6,066 nucleotides of DNA from Ignavibacteriaceae bacterium (GCA_026193755.1 JAPHUI010000114.1:1-6066); one strand, 5' to 3'. Positions 1 to 6,066 are shown, counted from the stretch's first letter. Made by a program: numbers and translations. Notes: generated from the sequence alone by a model not told the origin.

Positions 1-1
1 A

Positions 2-193
2 AAAGAATTTGAAATTACAAAGATCGATACAGTTAAAGTCGAAGATATAAAATATCTTGAAAATGATTCCTTCCCATTTACGAAAAGCACTATACCACCT
101 GAACCTTTCATATCAGGTGTAACCGAGCCTTTAATTGCAATAGGAACAGCAGCAGTTGTGGTAGCACTCTTCTTTATTATCAGGAGTAAGTGA
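2..193 (+). CDS. 3' end of an unrecognised gene with a C-terminal transmembrane anchor (5' partial)
   Basis: An open frame enters from the left edge and runs 63 codons to a TGA at 191-193. The visible tail begins with a charged, Lys/Glu/Asp-rich stretch. A short Pro-containing linker (STIPPEPFISG) follows. The protein then ends in a hydrophobic segment of about 20 residues (from PLIAIGTAAVVV to ALFFII) capped by the basic tail RSK. This looks like a single C-terminal membrane helix with a positively charged cytoplasmic end, so the bulk of the protein probably faces the periplasm. I do not recognise the family from this fragment. It lies 71 bases upstream of bamD on the same strand and could be co-transcribed with it. 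That the frame is coding is supported by its uninterrupted run and its sensible ending, but the window does not show the start. Confidence 0.6.
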   Translation, partial: KEFEITKIDTVKVEDIKYLENDSFPFTKSTIPPEPFISGVTEPLIAIGTAAVVVALFFIIRSK

Positions 194-200
194 TCTATTT

Positions 201-208
201 TACCTTTG
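201..208 (+). promoter_or_regulatory. Possible Bacteroidota-type -7 element upstream of bamD
   Basis: The octamer TACCTTTG fits the TAnnTTTG pattern known for the primary sigma factor of Bacteroidota. It lies in the 71-base gap between the upstream gene and bamD, about 57 bases before the proposed ATG. No good TTG/TTTG -33 element is seen at the expected distance; the nearest upstream stretch is CTTTATT around 172-178. With half of the signature missing, and with such octamers frequent in AT-rich DNA, this is only a candidate. Confidence 0.2.
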
Positions 209-264
209 AAGCCAAACCAATTTTAGTTAATATTACCGTTGAATTTTATGAAATTACAGCATTT

Positions 265-1035
265 ATGATAAAATATATTATAGCTTTTAGCGGTTTGTTA
301 TTACTTCTATGGGGATGCAGTTCGTCAAATAATTTTGTTGATTTGCAGCCGGATGAAAGACTTAAAGCCGCAATAAGTTTATATGAAGATGAGGATTATC
401 AGGAAGCAGCAACTGAATTTGAGGCAATTATGCTTCAGTATCCCGGTAATAGTGTTGTTGATGATGCTCAATATTATTCAGGAATGTGCAGGTATCAGCG
501 GGGAGAATACATTCTTGCAGCTTATGAATTCAGTAAACTGATAAAAAATATGCCTGCAAGTGAATTTGTTTCCGATGCACAGTTTATGCTGGCAGAATGT
601 TACTACGAACTTTCACCGAATTATACTCTTGATCAAAAGTATACTAAAAAAGCAATTGATGAATACCAGGCATTCGTTGATTTCTTTCCTTTAAATGAAA
701 AAGTATCGGATGCCGAAAACAAGATTAATGAGTTGAACGATAAGCTCGCTCATAAAGAATATTCTATTGCGGTTATATATGAAAAGATGAATTATTACAA
801 TGCTGCTTTAAAGTATTTTGATGGGGTTGTTGAAGTATATCACGATACACCATATGCACCAATGGCGATGTATCGTAAAATAAAGCTTTTAATGGATAGG
901 GAGAGAGAAGATGAAGCGCTTACTGAGATGAAGAAATTTATTCGTCTCTATCCCAATGATGAAGAGATTGGAGAAATTCAGAAATTGAAAGACTCACTCG
1001 AAGGAAAACTGAAAGGAAGCTATTCTTCTAACTAA
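265..1035 (+). CDS. bamD: Outer membrane protein assembly factor BamD (TPR lipoprotein)
   Basis: BamD is an essential lipoprotein of the BAM complex; it sits on the inner face of the outer membrane and helps BamA insert beta-barrel proteins. The ATG at 265 gives 256 residues, a normal BamD length. It starts with a lipoprotein signal peptide: Lys at 3, a hydrophobic core at 4-16, and LLWGC with the lipidated Cys at 18 followed by Ser-rich sequence. Trp at -2 of the lipobox is unusual. The mature part is helical with TPR-like repeats at about 31-64, 66-98, 102-142 and 165-231. Typical motifs are YEDEDYQEAATEFE, YPGNSVVDDAQYY and FIRLYPNDEE. A GTG at 190 in the same frame would add 25 residues and bury the signal peptide, so it is rejected. 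There is no clear Shine-Dalgarno before 265, as is common in Bacteroidota. The stop overlaps the next gene's ATG by one base. Confidence 0.85.
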   Translation: MIKYIIAFSGLLLLLWGCSSSNNFVDLQPDERLKAAISLYEDEDYQEAATEFEAIMLQYPGNSVVDDAQYYSGMCRYQRGEYILAAYEFSKLIKNMPASEFVSDAQFMLAECYYELSPNYTLDQKYTKKAIDEYQAFVDFFPLNEKVSDAENKINELNDKLAHKEYSIAVIYEKMNYYNAALKYFDGVVEVYHDTPYAPMAMYRKIKLLMDREREDEALTEMKKFIRLYPNDEEIGEIQKLKDSLEGKLKGSYSSN

Positions 1036-1508
1036 TGACTGCCCGGAAAGTAACTGATTCACAAGTAACTATGACAGAGCTTGTATTACCCAACCATGCA
1101 AATCAGTTGGGAACGCTCTTTGGGGGACAGTTGATGTTCTGGATAGATATTTGTGCTTCGCTTAGTGCCGGAAAGCATAATGGAAGAACTTGTGTAACAG
1201 CTTCTGTGGACAAAGTAGATTTTCATCATCCTATCAAACTTGGCGATGCAGTTACACTTCTGTCTTCAGTTAACAGAGTTTTTAACACTTCATTGGAAGT
1301 AGGGGTAAAAGTTTTCGCACAATCTTTTAGAGAGAACATAGTAAAACATACGAATTCGGCTTACCTGACATTTGTTTGTGTTGATGAGGAGGGTAAACCG
1401 GTAAAAGCTGTTGATGCTTTACCAGAAACAAATGAACAGAAAAGAAGATTTAATGAGGCACTTATCAGGAGAGAAAACCGGCTCAAAAGCCGGTCGCATC
1501 ATAATTAG
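1035..1508 (+). CDS. Acyl-CoA thioesterase, hotdog fold (YciA/ACOT-like)
   Basis: This 157-residue protein is predicted to hydrolyse acyl-CoA to free fatty acid and CoA in the cytoplasm. The family signature lies at residues 20-41: NHANQLGTLFGGQLMFWID. Its GTLFGG matches the GD/TxFGG turn of YciA and ACOT proteins, and Asp38 aligns with the catalytic Asp of YciA-type enzymes. VDFHHPIKLGD at 61-71 is the second conserved block, with the 'F..P...GD' pattern. EVGVKVFAQ at 88-96 and YLTFVCVDEEGKP at 110-122 are typical later strands. These enzymes usually form hexamers of hotdog dimers. The chain-length preference cannot be told from the sequence. The ATG shares one base with the bamD stop (TAATG), which suggests translational coupling. 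The basic C-terminal tail (about 137-157) overlaps the start of the next gene and includes codons of a perfect hairpin. The family is clear; the exact subfamily and substrate are not. Confidence 0.87.
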   Translation: MTARKVTDSQVTMTELVLPNHANQLGTLFGGQLMFWIDICASLSAGKHNGRTCVTASVDKVDFHHPIKLGDAVTLLSSVNRVFNTSLEVGVKVFAQSFRENIVKHTNSAYLTFVCVDEEGKPVKAVDALPETNEQKRRFNEALIRRENRLKSRSHHN

Positions 1509-3597
1509 CTGCGTTCTCTTATTTATATTTTATTCTACTCAAATTTTAAGTCAAATTCCGATTAATGGTTTTTGCTCATTAAAATCTTTTACGTTGCCAA
1601 AGGATTATAAAGATGTAATCCCTGCCGATCTGAATTTTGATAAAAATGAAGAACTTATTTTATACACTCCTACATCAAAAAAGATTGCAATCCTATCAGG
1701 TATGCCTGGAGATGGTACTAATCTTAAAGAGTTTCAAGCAAATTCTGAAATATCACAGTTAAAAGAATTAAAAGGTAAAGGGGACAGTACTAAATATTTT
1801 GTTACAATAGAGCGAAAGCTGAGAAAGATTTCTTTATTATCAATATCTATGGATTTAATAGAAGATAGACTGGGGGAGATTACTTTTGATTCTTATCCGG
1901 AAAAAATCTGTACGGGTGATGTTGATTTAAACGGAAAGGAAGAGATTCTGGTCTTCGGAAGCGGTTTTGATGGCTTGTCAATTCTTTTCAGATCCGGGAA
2001 AAATTTTGGAGAAAAAAAAATAGTAACCGGTACAAGTTTTAGCGACGCTATTTTCATTGATTTAAACAGTGATGGTTATCCGGACATATTAGCATTTAAT
2101 ATTCTGGAAAACTCACTACAGTTTTATTTTAATAATACTAATGGAGATTTCAGGTTAAGGCGTTCCATCAATTTTCCAGAGAGAATAAATCTGTTAAAGA
2201 CCGTAGATTATAATAAAGATGGTTTTCAGGATATAGTTTATTCTGTTAACGACCGTGTTGAAATTCTATTTGGAGATTTTCAATCTTCTTACGATGTGAA
2301 GACTTCAATCCAATTAGATGAAGTACCTGCCAGAATTCAATTCGGAGATTTTAATAACGATAAAATCATTGATATGGCAATTGCAGGATATCTGGGCAAA
2401 TTAATTATTTTCTTCGGAAAAGAAGGTAGCAGTTTCTACGATGGGATTAACTATCTAAAAAGCTCATCTATTAGTTCATTTACAAAATATAAATCCGGCA
2501 ATTCAGAAAATATTGCCTGCCTTTTTGAATCCGGAGAAATCAAGTTTATAAATATACTTAATGAAATAGGAAGTGAATCTAAAATTGTTCCTTCTATTCA
2601 GGTTGGTGCAGTTAAGAAATTCAATTATGACAACGATGATTTTCCGGATATAAGTTTTATTGACGAGGGTGATAATTCTCTAAAACTTTTCTTAAATAGC
2701 AAAGAAGGAATTCCCTCAGTTTATTATTCATTCCTTCTTGTAGATAATCATAAAGAAATTATTGTAGATGAATTTTTTAAAAGGAGAAAAATATTTTATT
2801 GTTATTCCAAAGGAACACCTTTGTTGGAAGTGTTCAGATATAATTTTTACACAAATAAGCTGAACCGGAAACAACTGTATGCACCCGGCGAGATTCTGGA
2901 TGTGTCTATACAGCGAATAGACAGCACACTCGTAAATGTTTTTTTGGTATATAATAAAGAATCAAAAATGTACTGGGGTAAATTTGAAAATCGGGACTTA
3001 AGTGTAACCTTTAAAGAATATCCTTTTGTTGATAGAAATGTAACATTGGCAAAAATACTTGTAAATAATAATCCAAAAATTTATTATTGGAAATCTGAAG
3101 GTGGTTCTTTCCAGTTTAAAATGGCAGAGGCTAAACCAGGTCCAAATGAATACACAAATTATTTTCAGGTAAATCAATCTGATAGTTTGAGCATTAATCT
3201 GTATGGTGCGGATTATTTTAACAATGAATATCCATCATTGGTAAGCATAGTTCAGAGTAAAAGTGACAGCTATTCTCTGGTTTTATCAGCAGATAAATTA
3301 AGCACCAATACCTCATTATTCAGTAATCCGCCAAAGTACATAAAAAAATTTGGAAGGGGATTTTTCGGAGCAACATCCATCAGGCGTATCATTAATTTTA
3401 CATTAAATGCAGAAGGTGATGCTTATATTTACACACTGGTTTACAGTGAAAAGCAAAAAACATATCTTCTAAGAAAAATGCTTGAAGCTAAAAACGTTTC
3501 TGATTATTTTTTCGCAAGACTTGATCAGAAAAATTATTATCTTATTTATTCAAACAAAAACGATGGTAGCCTATCAATATCTTCATTAAAAAAATAG
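1453..3597 (+). CDS. Exported FG-GAP/VCBS repeat protein, function unknown
   Basis: The product has 714 residues from the ATG at 1453. Upstream in-frame ATGs at 1411 and 1432 only lengthen the basic n-region, and 1453 is preceded by purine-rich AAGAAGA. A signal peptide is visible: basic n-region 1-15, hydrophobic core 16-31, likely cleavage after ILS at 33. The mature N-terminal half carries about six degenerate FG-GAP/VCBS-type repeats, each an Asp/Asn-rich loop next to a beta-strand. They lie at about 57-70 (DLNFDKNEELIL), 155-169 (DVDLNGKEEILVFG), 201-215 (DLNSDGYPDILAF), 251-263 (VDYNKDGFQDIVY), 297-310 and 390-402 (DNDDFPDISF). Such repeats usually build a beta-propeller with Ca2+-binding loops, used for binding proteins or glycans outside the cell. 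The second half is beta-rich without clear motifs. No C-terminal T9SS sorting domain is seen, so it may stay in the periplasm or at the outer membrane. It overlaps the thioesterase gene by 56 bases and is followed closely by a secreted protease gene. Confidence 0.75.
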   Translation: MRHLSGEKTGSKAGRIIISCVLLFIFYSTQILSQIPINGFCSLKSFTLPKDYKDVIPADLNFDKNEELILYTPTSKKIAILSGMPGDGTNLKEFQANSEISQLKELKGKGDSTKYFVTIERKLRKISLLSISMDLIEDRLGEITFDSYPEKICTGDVDLNGKEEILVFGSGFDGLSILFRSGKNFGEKKIVTGTSFSDAIFIDLNSDGYPDILAFNILENSLQFYFNNTNGDFRLRRSINFPERINLLKTVDYNKDGFQDIVYSVNDRVEILFGDFQSSYDVKTSIQLDEVPARIQFGDFNNDKIIDMAIAGYLGKLIIFFGKEGSSFYDGINYLKSSSISSFTKYKSGNSENIACLFESGEIKFINILNEIGSESKIVPSIQVGAVKKFNYDNDDFPDISFIDEGDNSLKLFLNSKEGIPSVYYSFLLVDNHKEIIVDEFFKRRKIFYCYSKGTPLLEVFRYNFYTNKLNRKQLYAPGEILDVSIQRIDSTLVNVFLVYNKESKMYWGKFENRDLSVTFKEYPFVDRNVTLAKILVNNNPKIYYWKSEGGSFQFKMAEAKPGPNEYTNYFQVNQSDSLSINLYGADYFNNEYPSLVSIVQSKSDSYSLVLSADKLSTNTSLFSNPPKYIKKFGRGFFGATSIRRIINFTLNAEGDAYIYTLVYSEKQKTYLLRKMLEAKNVSDYFFARLDQKNYYLIYSNKNDGSLSISSLKK
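1477..1494 (+). promoter_or_regulatory. Perfect 7-bp GC-rich hairpin in the thioesterase/FG-GAP gene overlap
   Basis: ACCGGCT, a four-base loop CAAA, then AGCCGGT form a perfect inverted repeat in otherwise AT-rich DNA. It lies at the end of the thioesterase gene and 22 bases after the ATG of the FG-GAP gene. AGGAGAG, a Shine-Dalgarno-like string, sits immediately 5' at 1467-1473. The sequence after the stem (CGCATCATAATTAG) has no T-run, so it is not a standard intrinsic terminator. It could tune translation of the downstream gene or mark an RNA processing point. It might also be chance within two overlapping coding frames. Confidence 0.4.
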
Positions 3598-5288
3598 AAT
3601 ACTTTACTGGGATACTTGCTTTGAGTCTTCTTTTTGTGATTCAGATCCATCCACAGGAATTAAGTAAGCATCTGCTTGATTCACTGTACACAAAGTTTCT
3701 GCAAATCAGAGCGCCGGAATTACTTGCACAACCTGAGCAGGCAGAAGAAATATCTCCGGGGGATAGGAAATGCGGTTTTGGTTTTGCTAATCAGATTAAA
3801 CTTAATTTCAATTTTTTTTCTCAGGAACAAAAAAACATTTTAAAACCATTGGTGGAAAGGCCAACACTTCCGAACAGTATCGTAAGTCCTAAACAATATT
3901 TCAGAATTCACTATACTAATACAGGTGCAGATGCAATAGCTTACGATGTTAATTTACTCGCTCAGGCTCTTGATTCTTCTTACTATTTTGAAATCGAATA
4001 TCTGGGTTATCCACCTCCTCCGTCTGATGGTTCAGAAGGTGGTGATGATAAATATGATGTCTATGTTTTAAACCTTGGTAATCTGTATGGGCAGACATGG
4101 AGCGAGACTAATGTCGGTATATCAAGTTGGACGAGCTACATTGAAATGGATAATGACTTTCCCTGGTATTCTAATGCTGTCCCACCTAAACAACCAATTG
4201 ATGCAGCCAGAGTAACGGTAGCACACGAATTCCATCATTCAATCCAGTTTGGTAGTTACGCTCCAGTGGAGGGAGTGAGCTACAGATCATCGGATACATA
4301 TTTTTATGAACTCACTTCAACATCGATGGAAGAGTTTGTTTTCGATGATGTAAATGATTATTACGCATATATGCATTCATATTTTAATAGTACTTACTAT
4401 ACCTTTCCCAATCATATCGGATATGATATGGCAATCTGGAATATTTATCTTGTCCAAAATTATGATTTCGAAATTTTAAAAAGACAGTGGGAATTGATGC
4501 CGGATCAGAGAGCAATTCTCGCAATTGGATATTCAATTTTAGAAAGAAGTTCTACTTTTGCACGTGAATACAACAGATTTGGAATCTGGACGTATTATAC
4601 TGGGTATAGAGCTATTCCAAACAGTCCATACTTTGATGAGGCGGCTTTTTATCCCGTGGTTAAACCGTTAACAAAAATACAATTTAATAATTCTTATCCT
4701 CCGATAAACGTGGAAGCTGAGCCAACATCGAATAATTTTATCCAATTCAATATCACTACGAATGGAGATACTTTATATTCAATTGTTACTAATGGAAATA
4801 TAAGCGCATCTACTTTGTCACCCAGCACAACGTTCAGTTTTGCATATACGTTATTTGCAGATGTTAATACTGGTGAAAGAAAGTTGACCGATGATTATTC
4901 TGCAAATTTTGAAGTTAGTAACCCAAGCTGGTGGTCCGTATCAGAAATTCTGAATGGCTTATTAGTTCGTGAAGATTCGACAATTATTCCAGGGGCTAAT
5001 ATTGTGGAAAGTTTTGTTTTCCCGAATCCTTATAAGTATCAGGGAGATCTCTCAATTTCTATTGAGGGAAAACAGGGAGAAGACTTAGATTTAAATGTTT
5101 ACTCGGCCGACTTAAAATTGGTCTTTAGTTCTCAAAATCCTGCTACTCTTTTAATAAATAATACTATTGGAATTAAATGGGATGGTAGAGACAATGCTGG
5201 CAAAAAACTTGCTTCAGGTGTTTACATTTATGCAATAAAGAAAGGTGAGGATGTAATAAAAGGTAAAGTCGTAATTTTCAATGAATAG
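3585..5288 (+). CDS. Secreted zinc metalloprotease, MXAN_6640-like, with C-terminal T9SS-type sorting domain
   Basis: This is a predicted exported zinc peptidase of 567 residues. The first canonical start in frame is TTG at 3621 (555 residues), but that leaves only SLLFVIQIH and no basic n-region. Reading from ATT at 3585 gives (M)KKIEYFTGILALSLLFVIQ, a full signal peptide, so that start is preferred; an in-frame TAG at 3567 bars anything beyond 3570. Numbered from 3585, the mature part has KCGFGF near 62 and FRIHYTNTGADA near 106, which recall MXAN_6640-type proteases. The zinc motif HEFHH is at 214-218 (4224-4238). A downstream ELTSTSMEE at 242-250 probably gives the third, Glu, ligand. Residues about 476-567 form a beta-sandwich tail with NPYK at 481 and WDGRDNAGKKLASGVYIY at 532-549, ending KGKVVIF; this is the style of FlgD-like/T9SS type A domains and suggests surface delivery or release. 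The substrate is unknown. The end overlaps the ccmA-like gene by 8 bases. Confidence 0.8.
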   Translation: MKKIEYFTGILALSLLFVIQIHPQELSKHLLDSLYTKFLQIRAPELLAQPEQAEEISPGDRKCGFGFANQIKLNFNFFSQEQKNILKPLVERPTLPNSIVSPKQYFRIHYTNTGADAIAYDVNLLAQALDSSYYFEIEYLGYPPPPSDGSEGGDDKYDVYVLNLGNLYGQTWSETNVGISSWTSYIEMDNDFPWYSNAVPPKQPIDAARVTVAHEFHHSIQFGSYAPVEGVSYRSSDTYFYELTSTSMEEFVFDDVNDYYAYMHSYFNSTYYTFPNHIGYDMAIWNIYLVQNYDFEILKRQWELMPDQRAILAIGYSILERSSTFAREYNRFGIWTYYTGYRAIPNSPYFDEAAFYPVVKPLTKIQFNNSYPPINVEAEPTSNNFIQFNITTNGDTLYSIVTNGNISASTLSPSTTFSFAYTLFADVNTGERKLTDDYSANFEVSNPSWWSVSEILNGLLVREDSTIIPGANIVESFVFPNPYKYQGDLSISIEGKQGEDLDLNVYSADLKLVFSSQNPATLLINNTIGIKWDGRDNAGKKLASGVYIYAIKKGEDVIKGKVVIFNE

Positions 5289-5910
5289 TTTCTCGATCCA
5301 ATCTCAAAATCTGTCCAAGTTCTTTGGAAGAAGATTAATTTTTAAGGATATCAATTTTACCTGGAAGGATAATGGCATATTTGGAATTTCCGGTCCCAAC
5401 GGTTCCGGTAAATCGACACTTGTTAAAATAATTGCAGGACTTATCGCTCCCACTTCGGGAAAAATAATTCATAAAAATTCCGACGGAGAAATTATTCCGG
5501 AAAAACTTCACAATCATATAGGTTTTGTTTCGCCTTACCTTGTTCTCTATGAAGAGTTTTCAGCCTGGGAGAATCTTAAAATATTTGCAAAGATTCGTGG
5601 GGTTCCTTTCAATAAAGAGAAGGTATTATACTATTTAAGCCAATTCCTTTTAGATAATAGAAAGGATGATCTTGTTAAAACGTATTCATCAGGAATGAAA
5701 CAGAGATTAAAATTTGCGTTTGCATTAATGCATTCACCTGATGTTTTAATTTTTGACGAACCTACTTCTAATCTCGACGAAGAAGGAAAAAAAGTCGTTT
5801 ACAAAATAATTCTTGAAGAAGGCAAAAACCGAATAGTTATTGTTGCATCAAATGAGATGAAAGATCTTGAATTATGCCAGGAAGTTTTATTTTTGGAAAA
5901 ATATAAATGA
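5281..5910 (+). CDS. ccmA: CcmA-like ABC transporter ATP-binding protein (haem exporter, cytochrome c maturation)
   Basis: This 209-residue protein is a single ABC nucleotide-binding domain, the usual size for CcmA. With CcmB, CcmA powers release of the haem-loaded chaperone CcmE in system I cytochrome c maturation. Visible motifs are Walker A GPNGSGKST at 38-46, signature SSGMKQR at 136-142, Walker B VLIFDEPT at 155-162 and D-loop SNLD at 163-166. Two positions differ from the standard: the Q-loop region reads GFVSPYLVLYEE, with Pro85 where Gln is expected, and the H-loop reads ASNE, with Asn191 in place of His. This may be a lineage trait, or may point to a variant catalytic cycle. The assignment to CcmA rests mainly on the next gene, whose start overlaps by four bases (ATGA) and looks like ccmB. 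The ATG at 5281 overlaps the protease stop by eight bases and has only a distant AAAAGG (5258-5263) upstream. A generic ABC-2-type ATPase is the alternative. Confidence 0.78.
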   Translation: MNSFSIQSQNLSKFFGRRLIFKDINFTWKDNGIFGISGPNGSGKSTLVKIIAGLIAPTSGKIIHKNSDGEIIPEKLHNHIGFVSPYLVLYEEFSAWENLKIFAKIRGVPFNKEKVLYYLSQFLLDNRKDDLVKTYSSGMKQRLKFAFALMHSPDVLIFDEPTSNLDEEGKKVVYKIILEEGKNRIVIVASNEMKDLELCQEVLFLEKYK

Positions 5911-6066
5911 TAGCGAAAGCATACGCATTATTTAAAAAAGATTTCAGTTCAGAATTAAGAACACGTTATGCAATTAATTCTCTTGCAATGTTCATTATTG
6001 TTGCAATCAGTGTTATTCTTTTTTCAATCGGGAATGAAACAATTAATGAAAGCCTAACCGGCGGTC
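5907..6066 (+). CDS. ccmB: Haem exporter permease CcmB, N-terminal part (3' partial)
   Basis: The frame starts at the ATG within the ATGA overlap with the ccmA-like gene and runs open for 53 codons to the window edge. The N-terminus is amphipathic and basic, with AYALFKKDFSSELRTRYAI at about 5-23. A hydrophobic segment at about 24-41 (SLAMFIIVAISVILFSIG) looks like the first transmembrane helix. The pattern 'L..KD...ELR.R' just before a membrane helix is typical of CcmB, the six-helix inner-membrane partner of CcmA. A weak Shine-Dalgarno-like GGAAAA at 5895-5900 lies at a suitable distance. Placement directly after a CcmA-like ATPase supports the call. Only about a quarter of a normal CcmB is visible, so another ABC-2 permease remains possible. 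Confidence 0.72.
   Translation, partial: MIAKAYALFKKDFSSELRTRYAINSLAMFIIVAISVILFSIGNETINESLTGG

Noticed and set aside
96..119. Inverted repeat CACCTGA / TCAGGTG with a 10-base loop
   Set aside because: It lies inside coding sequence well before the stop codon, has no T-run and no link to a start. It is probably chance, although it is a perfect 7-bp match.
190..264. GTG at 190 as the bamD start, overlapping the upstream stop (GTGA) and preceded by AGGAG
   Set aside because: It would put 25 residues without signal peptide character ahead of a well-formed lipoprotein signal sequence. The AGGAG is only three bases from the GTG and is part of the Arg-Ser codons of the upstream gene.
1411..1452. 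In-frame ATGs at 1411 and 1432 as starts of the FG-GAP protein
   Set aside because: They only add polar residues before the signal peptide and deepen the overlap with the thioesterase gene. The ATG at 1453 already gives a complete signal peptide, although 1432 cannot be excluded.
3598..3620. Short gap between the FG-GAP gene and the TTG at 3621 as a terminator or promoter region
   Set aside because: It is only 23 bases long with no hairpin, and it most likely codes for the protease signal peptide.
5335..5517. Minus-strand open frame of 60 codons
   Set aside because: It lies wholly within the ATPase gene, opposite its Walker A region, has no family resemblance and no start signal. It is a shadow frame.

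Overview
The window is AT-rich, gene-dense and entirely plus-strand, and reads as one co-directional run of genes. Several features suggest a Gram-negative, didermal member of the Bacteroidota/Ignavibacteriota (FCB) group, most like Ignavibacteria. These are a BamD-type outer-membrane lipoprotein, a secreted metalloprotease with a C-terminal domain resembling type IX secretion (T9SS) sorting domains, cytochrome c maturation genes ccmA-ccmB, AT-rich codon use, and weak or absent Shine-Dalgarno sequences. The taxonomic call is inference from protein style, not from a marker gene.

Layout: (1) 2-193 is the 3' end of an unrecognised gene whose product ends in a transmembrane helix. (2) 265-1035 is bamD, a TPR lipoprotein of the outer-membrane beta-barrel assembly machinery. 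(3) 1035-1508 is a hotdog-fold acyl-CoA thioesterase whose ATG overlaps the bamD stop by one base. (4) 1453-3597 is a large exported protein with about six FG-GAP/VCBS-like Asp-rich repeats; its start lies inside the thioesterase gene, and a perfect 7-bp hairpin sits in the overlap. (5) About 3585 (or 3621) to 5288 is an exported zinc metalloprotease resembling the MXAN_6640 family, with an HEFHH motif and a C-terminal sorting-like domain. Its signal peptide is complete only if translation starts upstream of the first canonical start codon. (6) 5281-5910 is a CcmA-like ABC ATPase. (7) 5907-6066 is the start of ccmB, cut by the window edge.

Every junction from bamD to ccmB is an overlap, if the proposed upstream start of the protease is accepted, or at most a 23-base gap. 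This suggests one transcription unit with coupled translation. The theme is mostly cell envelope and export: outer-membrane assembly, two exported proteins and the haem-handling CcmAB module; the thioesterase is the cytosolic exception. No RNA gene, insertion sequence, CRISPR array or convincing terminator was seen. There is no gene-free stretch over 300 bases; the largest gap is the 71 bases before bamD. I found no clearly new system. The points most worth a second look are the non-AUG start of the protease, the hairpin in the thioesterase/FG-GAP overlap, and the altered Q-loop and H-loop of the CcmA-like ATPase.
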